Shown piece after piece: positions 6,001-8,531 of a DNA stretch of 8,531 bases (position 1 is the first letter of the stretch; each line of letters begins with the position of its first letter). Below the pieces are notes generated by a model that had not been told where the DNA came from, searched no databases, and was given only the letters and a program-made list of their open reading frames with translations. A program made the position numbers and the translations under genes. Source of the DNA: Candidatus Omnitrophota bacterium (lineage in GTDB: Bacteria; Omnitrophota; Gorgyraeia; JABMRG01); assembly GCA_013202935.1 (NCBI GenBank), contig JABMRG010000005.1, positions 1 through 8,531 on the forward strand. The letters run 5' to 3'.

Positions 6001-7680
6001 ATGGGCCACGAAATTGTTGAGATTTGCCGTAACAACCCGCAGATAGTCGTTTTTCTTGCTATAGCGATCGGTTACTTCATTGGTAAAATAAAAATATTTG
6101 GTTTCAATCTTGGTTCAACCGCAGGTGTTCTTATCAGCGCTCTTGTATTAGGGCAAATGAGTATTGAGATAACACCGCTGTTGAAGACGGTTGCTTTTGC
6201 TCTTTTTATATTTGCCATAGGTTATAAAGTGGGCCCGCAGTTTTTTGGTGGGCTTAAAAAAGAAGGCATGCACTATATTCTACTTTCCATAGTTGTTGCC
6301 TTGACCGGATTGGTAACCGCTATTTGCCTGGGTAAGATCTTTGGTTTCGATAAGGGTACTACAGCAGGGCTCCTTGGTGGAGCTATGACACAGTCATCGG
6401 TGATTGGTACTGCAGAAGGCGCTATTAAGCATCTGGCCGCTACTAATGCACAAAAAACTATTTTTGAAAGCAATGTTGCTATAGCTTACGCCATAACTTA
6501 CGTATTTGGCGTTGCAGGGTTGATTGTCTTTTACAAAATAGTACCCCGTATCATGAAGATAAATCTCAAAGAGGAAGCCAGAAAGCTGGAAGAAGAGATG
6601 TCCGGTGGCCCTGTGTCCGAAGAAAACCCTGAGCTATTCTCCTGGCATAAGCAGCTGAGTCTACGCGCATATCGGGTTGCCAGCAAAGAGGTGTTTGAAA
6701 AGACCACCAGCCAACTGGAGTCGATGTTTCCAGGAAAGGTCACAGTAGATAAGATGAAGCGCGGGGATCAGATTATTGACCCAACTCCGGATACGATTAT
6801 AAAGTCAGGTGATATTGTTGCAATAGTCGGAGAGCGCAGAGAGTTTCTTAAGGCCGGCGAAATAATCGGCCCTGAGGTTGATGATAGAAGGGCAGAAGAT
6901 ATTATCGGTGAGATTTTGAAAATCTGTGTTCTTAAAAAGGATGCTATAGGTAAGACCCTTGGTGAGATTAACCGCAGGCATGGCCGTGGTTGTTTCTTAA
7001 GAAAGATTATCCGCCAGGGCCATGAACTACCACTGACCAGAGACACCGTTGTTCATAAATGCGATATTTTGCAGGTAGCAGGCGCAAGAAAGGATGTTGA
7101 AAAGCTAGTCGCATATTTAGGCTATCCTGAGCGCTCGAGCGCAACCACAGATCTCATTATGGTGGGAGTTGGTTGTGTTCTGGGGACCCTGCTGGGACTT
7201 TTGGCTATAAAAGTTGCAGGCATACCAATAACATTGGGGATCGGAGGAGGTATTTTAGTATCAGGACTTGTCTTTGGTTGGCTGAGAACAGTCCATCCAA
7301 CCTTTGGGCAGATTCCCAGCGGAGCGCAATGGATTTTTACTGATCTAGGCCTGAATCTTTTCATAGCATGCGTTGGCTTGATGGCAGGCCCCAGAGCGGT
7401 TCATGCTCTACAAACCACAGGGATATCCCTGTTTGCTGCAGGGGTTATCTTGTCGTTGATGCCGCATATCATTGGTATTATATTTGGTAGGTTGGTACTT
7501 AAATTAAATCCAGTACTTCTTTTTGGCGCGTTGACCGGAGCGGGGACTGTTACGCCGGCTCTCAATGCCTTGAAAGAGGAAGCAGGCAGTTCTGTCCCAG
7601 CGCTTGGTTATACAGTGCCTTACGCATTTGGCAATGTCATTCTTACTATCTGGGGAGCCGTGATAATAAACGTGATGTAA
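6001..7680 (+). CDS. aspT: Aspartate:alanine antiporter (AAE transporter family)
   Basis: The protein has 559 residues; AspT and its relatives (YbjL, YidE) run about 540-560. Two hydrophobic halves flank a soluble centre: about five membrane segments in residues 12-180, then two RCK_C/TrkA-C-like domains at about 217-290 and 300-372 (IIKSGDIVAIVGER and VVHKCDILQVAGAR are matching ends of each), then about five more segments in 382-559. Family motifs repeated in both halves include GLLGGAMTQSSVIGTAEGAI (123-142) and GALTGAGTVTPALNAL (509-524). AspT imports aspartate in exchange for alanine. Because aspartate carries the extra negative charge, exchange is electrogenic and, with proton-consuming decarboxylation, builds proton-motive force. 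The substrate call rests mainly on the decarboxylase next door; the family alone would not distinguish it from YidE/YbjL-type proteins. Ile codon use is much less ATA-rich than in the PurF-like gene. Confidence 0.9.
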   Translation: MGHEIVEICRNNPQIVVFLAIAIGYFIGKIKIFGFNLGSTAGVLISALVLGQMSIEITPLLKTVAFALFIFAIGYKVGPQFFGGLKKEGMHYILLSIVVALTGLVTAICLGKIFGFDKGTTAGLLGGAMTQSSVIGTAEGAIKHLAATNAQKTIFESNVAIAYAITYVFGVAGLIVFYKIVPRIMKINLKEEARKLEEEMSGGPVSEENPELFSWHKQLSLRAYRVASKEVFEKTTSQLESMFPGKVTVDKMKRGDQIIDPTPDTIIKSGDIVAIVGERREFLKAGEIIGPEVDDRRAEDIIGEILKICVLKKDAIGKTLGEINRRHGRGCFLRKIIRQGHELPLTRDTVVHKCDILQVAGARKDVEKLVAYLGYPERSSATTDLIMVGVGCVLGTLLGLLAIKVAGIPITLGIGGGILVSGLVFGWLRTVHPTFGQIPSGAQWIFTDLGLNLFIACVGLMAGPRAVHALQTTGISLFAAGVILSLMPHIIGIIFGRLVLKLNPVLLFGALTGAGTVTPALNALKEEAGSSVPALGYTVPYAFGNVILTIWGAVIINVM

Positions 7681-7685
7681 TAAAC

Positions 7686-7693
7686 GGGGGGGG
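7686..7693 (+). repeat. G8 homopolymer in the pqiA-like leader
   Basis: Eight consecutive G lie 8 bases before the ATG at 7702, in the 21-base gap after the antiporter. The run occupies the Shine-Dalgarno position, and GGGGGA is the only plausible ribosome site. Length changes by slippage would alter spacing or pairing, but a sequencing or assembly error in the run is equally possible. Confidence 0.5.
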
Positions 7694-7701
7694 ATTAATC
7701 C

Positions 7702-8250
7702 ATGGATAAGAATGCTTCACTGAATCAAATTTATTCAAAAAAATACGGGGTTATATTTATATTGTCACTTCTGGCGGCGACAGGCTTGCTTGCCAAGGGT
7801 CTTTTTATGCCAGTTTTAACTTTTAAGGAGATGCTTTGGTTTAAAACCACCTTTTCCGTTCTTTCCGGTATCCAGAATCTATGGCAACAAAAACAGCCGA
7901 TCCTTGCCTTAATAATTCTTCTATTTTCTGTAATTTTTCCTACAGTAAAGCTGTTTGCCCTTTTGGGGTTGTGGTTAGTCAAACTACCAAATGAGCGGAG
8001 GATAGTGATTATTAATCGGTTAGAGTTGCTGGGCAAATGGTCCATGCTGGATGTTTTTGTTGTGGCTGTTACGGTTGTAACTGTAAAACTAGGGTTTATG
8101 ATTAAGGCCGAACCGAGAATAGGTATCTATATCTTTGCTTCTTCTATACTTTTAACCATGTTTATAATGGCGTGGTTGAATAGATTAGTCCATCAGATTG
8201 AAAAGTCAGATACATCTGATGAGGATAAAGATAAGGGGAGCCATACGTAG
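7702..8250 (+). CDS. Single-domain PqiA (paraquat-inducible protein A) family membrane protein
   Basis: The 182 residues contain four likely membrane segments (about 17-36, 66-92, 117-134, 140-160) and the PqiA signature GKWSMLDVFVVA (111-122). E. coli PqiA and LetA are about 420 residues with two such domains and zinc-ribbon cysteines; this protein has one domain, no cysteine at all, and ends in a charged tail (KSDTSDEDKDKGSHT). In enterobacteria these proteins work with MCE proteins (PqiB, LetB) in lipid transport between membranes; no MCE gene is visible here, so its role is open. It sits 21 bases after the antiporter and 7 bases before the ACR3 gene, so cotranscription is likely. The start at 7702 is the only good one before the first membrane segment. 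The family call is firm, the function is not. Confidence 0.85.
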   Translation: MDKNASLNQIYSKKYGVIFILSLLAATGLLAKGLFMPVLTFKEMLWFKTTFSVLSGIQNLWQQKQPILALIILLFSVIFPTVKLFALLGLWLVKLPNERRIVIINRLELLGKWSMLDVFVVAVTVVTVKLGFMIKAEPRIGIYIFASSILLTMFIMAWLNRLVHQIEKSDTSDEDKDKGSHT

Positions 8251-8257
8251 GTAAAAA

Positions 8258-8531
8258 ATGGAACATATTATTCACGAAGAACGAAAATTAAGTTTTTTTG
8301 AGAAGTACCTGACTGCTTGGGTCATAGGTTGTATCGGATTAGGTATTTTACTTGGGAAACTTTTTCCACAGGCAGCTGTTACATTGGATAAGATTTCAAT
8401 CTACAAGGTATCGATCCCCATAGCTATATGCCTTTTCTTAATGATGTATCCTATTATGGTAAAGATCGACTTTGCTGAAGTTATCAAAGCGGGGAAGGCC
8501 CCTAAGCCGGTGCTGCTTACCTTATTCATAA
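8258..8531 (+). CDS. acr3: ACR3 family arsenite efflux permease, 3'-truncated
   Basis: The first 91 codons are present and the frame runs off the window end. The start reads MEHIIHEERKLSFFEKYLTAWV, followed by GIGLGILLGKLFPQ-type residues and then SIYKVSIPIAI (47-57), LMMYPIMVKIDFAEV (61-75) and GKAPKPVLLTLF (79-90). These are the very conserved opening of ACR3 proteins, ten-helix permeases of the bile-acid/arsenite transporter superfamily that expel arsenite, and sometimes antimonite, using the proton gradient. The first two membrane segments are at about 20-34 and 53-68. The conserved Cys of helix 4 and the later Glu lie beyond the window, so activity cannot be judged. Only a weak AGG (8249-8251), overlapping the previous stop codon, precedes the ATG, which suggests translation coupled to the PqiA-like gene. 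Whether arsR or arsC follows cannot be seen. Confidence 0.9.
   Translation, partial: MEHIIHEERKLSFFEKYLTAWVIGCIGLGILLGKLFPQAAVTLDKISIYKVSIPIAICLFLMMYPIMVKIDFAEVIKAGKAPKPVLLTLFI

Noticed and set aside
6273..7364. Antisense open frames inside aspT
   Set aside because: They are low-complexity products of the opposite strand of a well-supported membrane protein gene, with no motif or start signal.

Overview
The window is a compact bacterial segment with every gene on the + strand and almost no spacing between genes. The DNA is moderately AT-rich. The first three genes rely heavily on ATA for Ile and AGA/AGG for Arg. No marker gene is present, so the organism cannot be named. From memory, the radical SAM family, the PurF-like subfamily and the GGGGAC...CTATTTTT hairpin repeat all fit an anaerobic, uncultivated-type lineage such as Omnitrophota or a deltaproteobacterium/Nitrospirota relative. 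That placement is inference only.

Layout. (1) 2-712 is the 3' part of an NAD-dependent epimerase/dehydratase (extended SDR). It overlaps by one base a radical SAM protein at 712-1995 that carries extra cysteines. (2) At 1996-2024 lies an almost perfect sigma-70 promoter whose -35 region sits in a perfect 7-bp palindrome; it starts a new unit. (3) 2071-3519 encodes a PurF-like amidophosphoribosyltransferase. Its PRPP site and four Fe-S cysteines look intact, but its N-terminal glutaminase has Ser in place of the nucleophilic Cys and lacks the Arg-Tyr-Ser-Thr glutamine-binding loop. (4) An imperfect hairpin repeat at 3528-3582 supplies the start codon region and signal-peptide start of an exported protein of unknown function (3526-4362). 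(5) 4377-5966 is aspartate 4-decarboxylase/aminotransferase and 6001-7680 is an aspartate:alanine antiporter. (6) 7702-8250 is a single-domain PqiA-like membrane protein, and 8258-8531 is the start of an ACR3 arsenite efflux permease cut by the window end.

How the genes fit together. The decarboxylase and antiporter form the known aspartate-alanine cycle. Aspartate enters in exchange for alanine, is decarboxylated inside using a proton, and the electrogenic exchange plus proton consumption generates a proton-motive force. The PqiA-like and ACR3 genes follow with 21-bp and 7-bp gaps and may be cotranscribed, suggesting a membrane/stress module. Ile codon choice shifts clearly between the PurF-like gene (about 30 of 38 ATA) and the antiporter (about 24 of 62 ATA), hinting that the downstream block has a different history. 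No tRNA, rRNA, CRISPR array, insertion sequence with transposase or convincing operon-end terminator was seen. No gene-free stretch reaches 300 bases.
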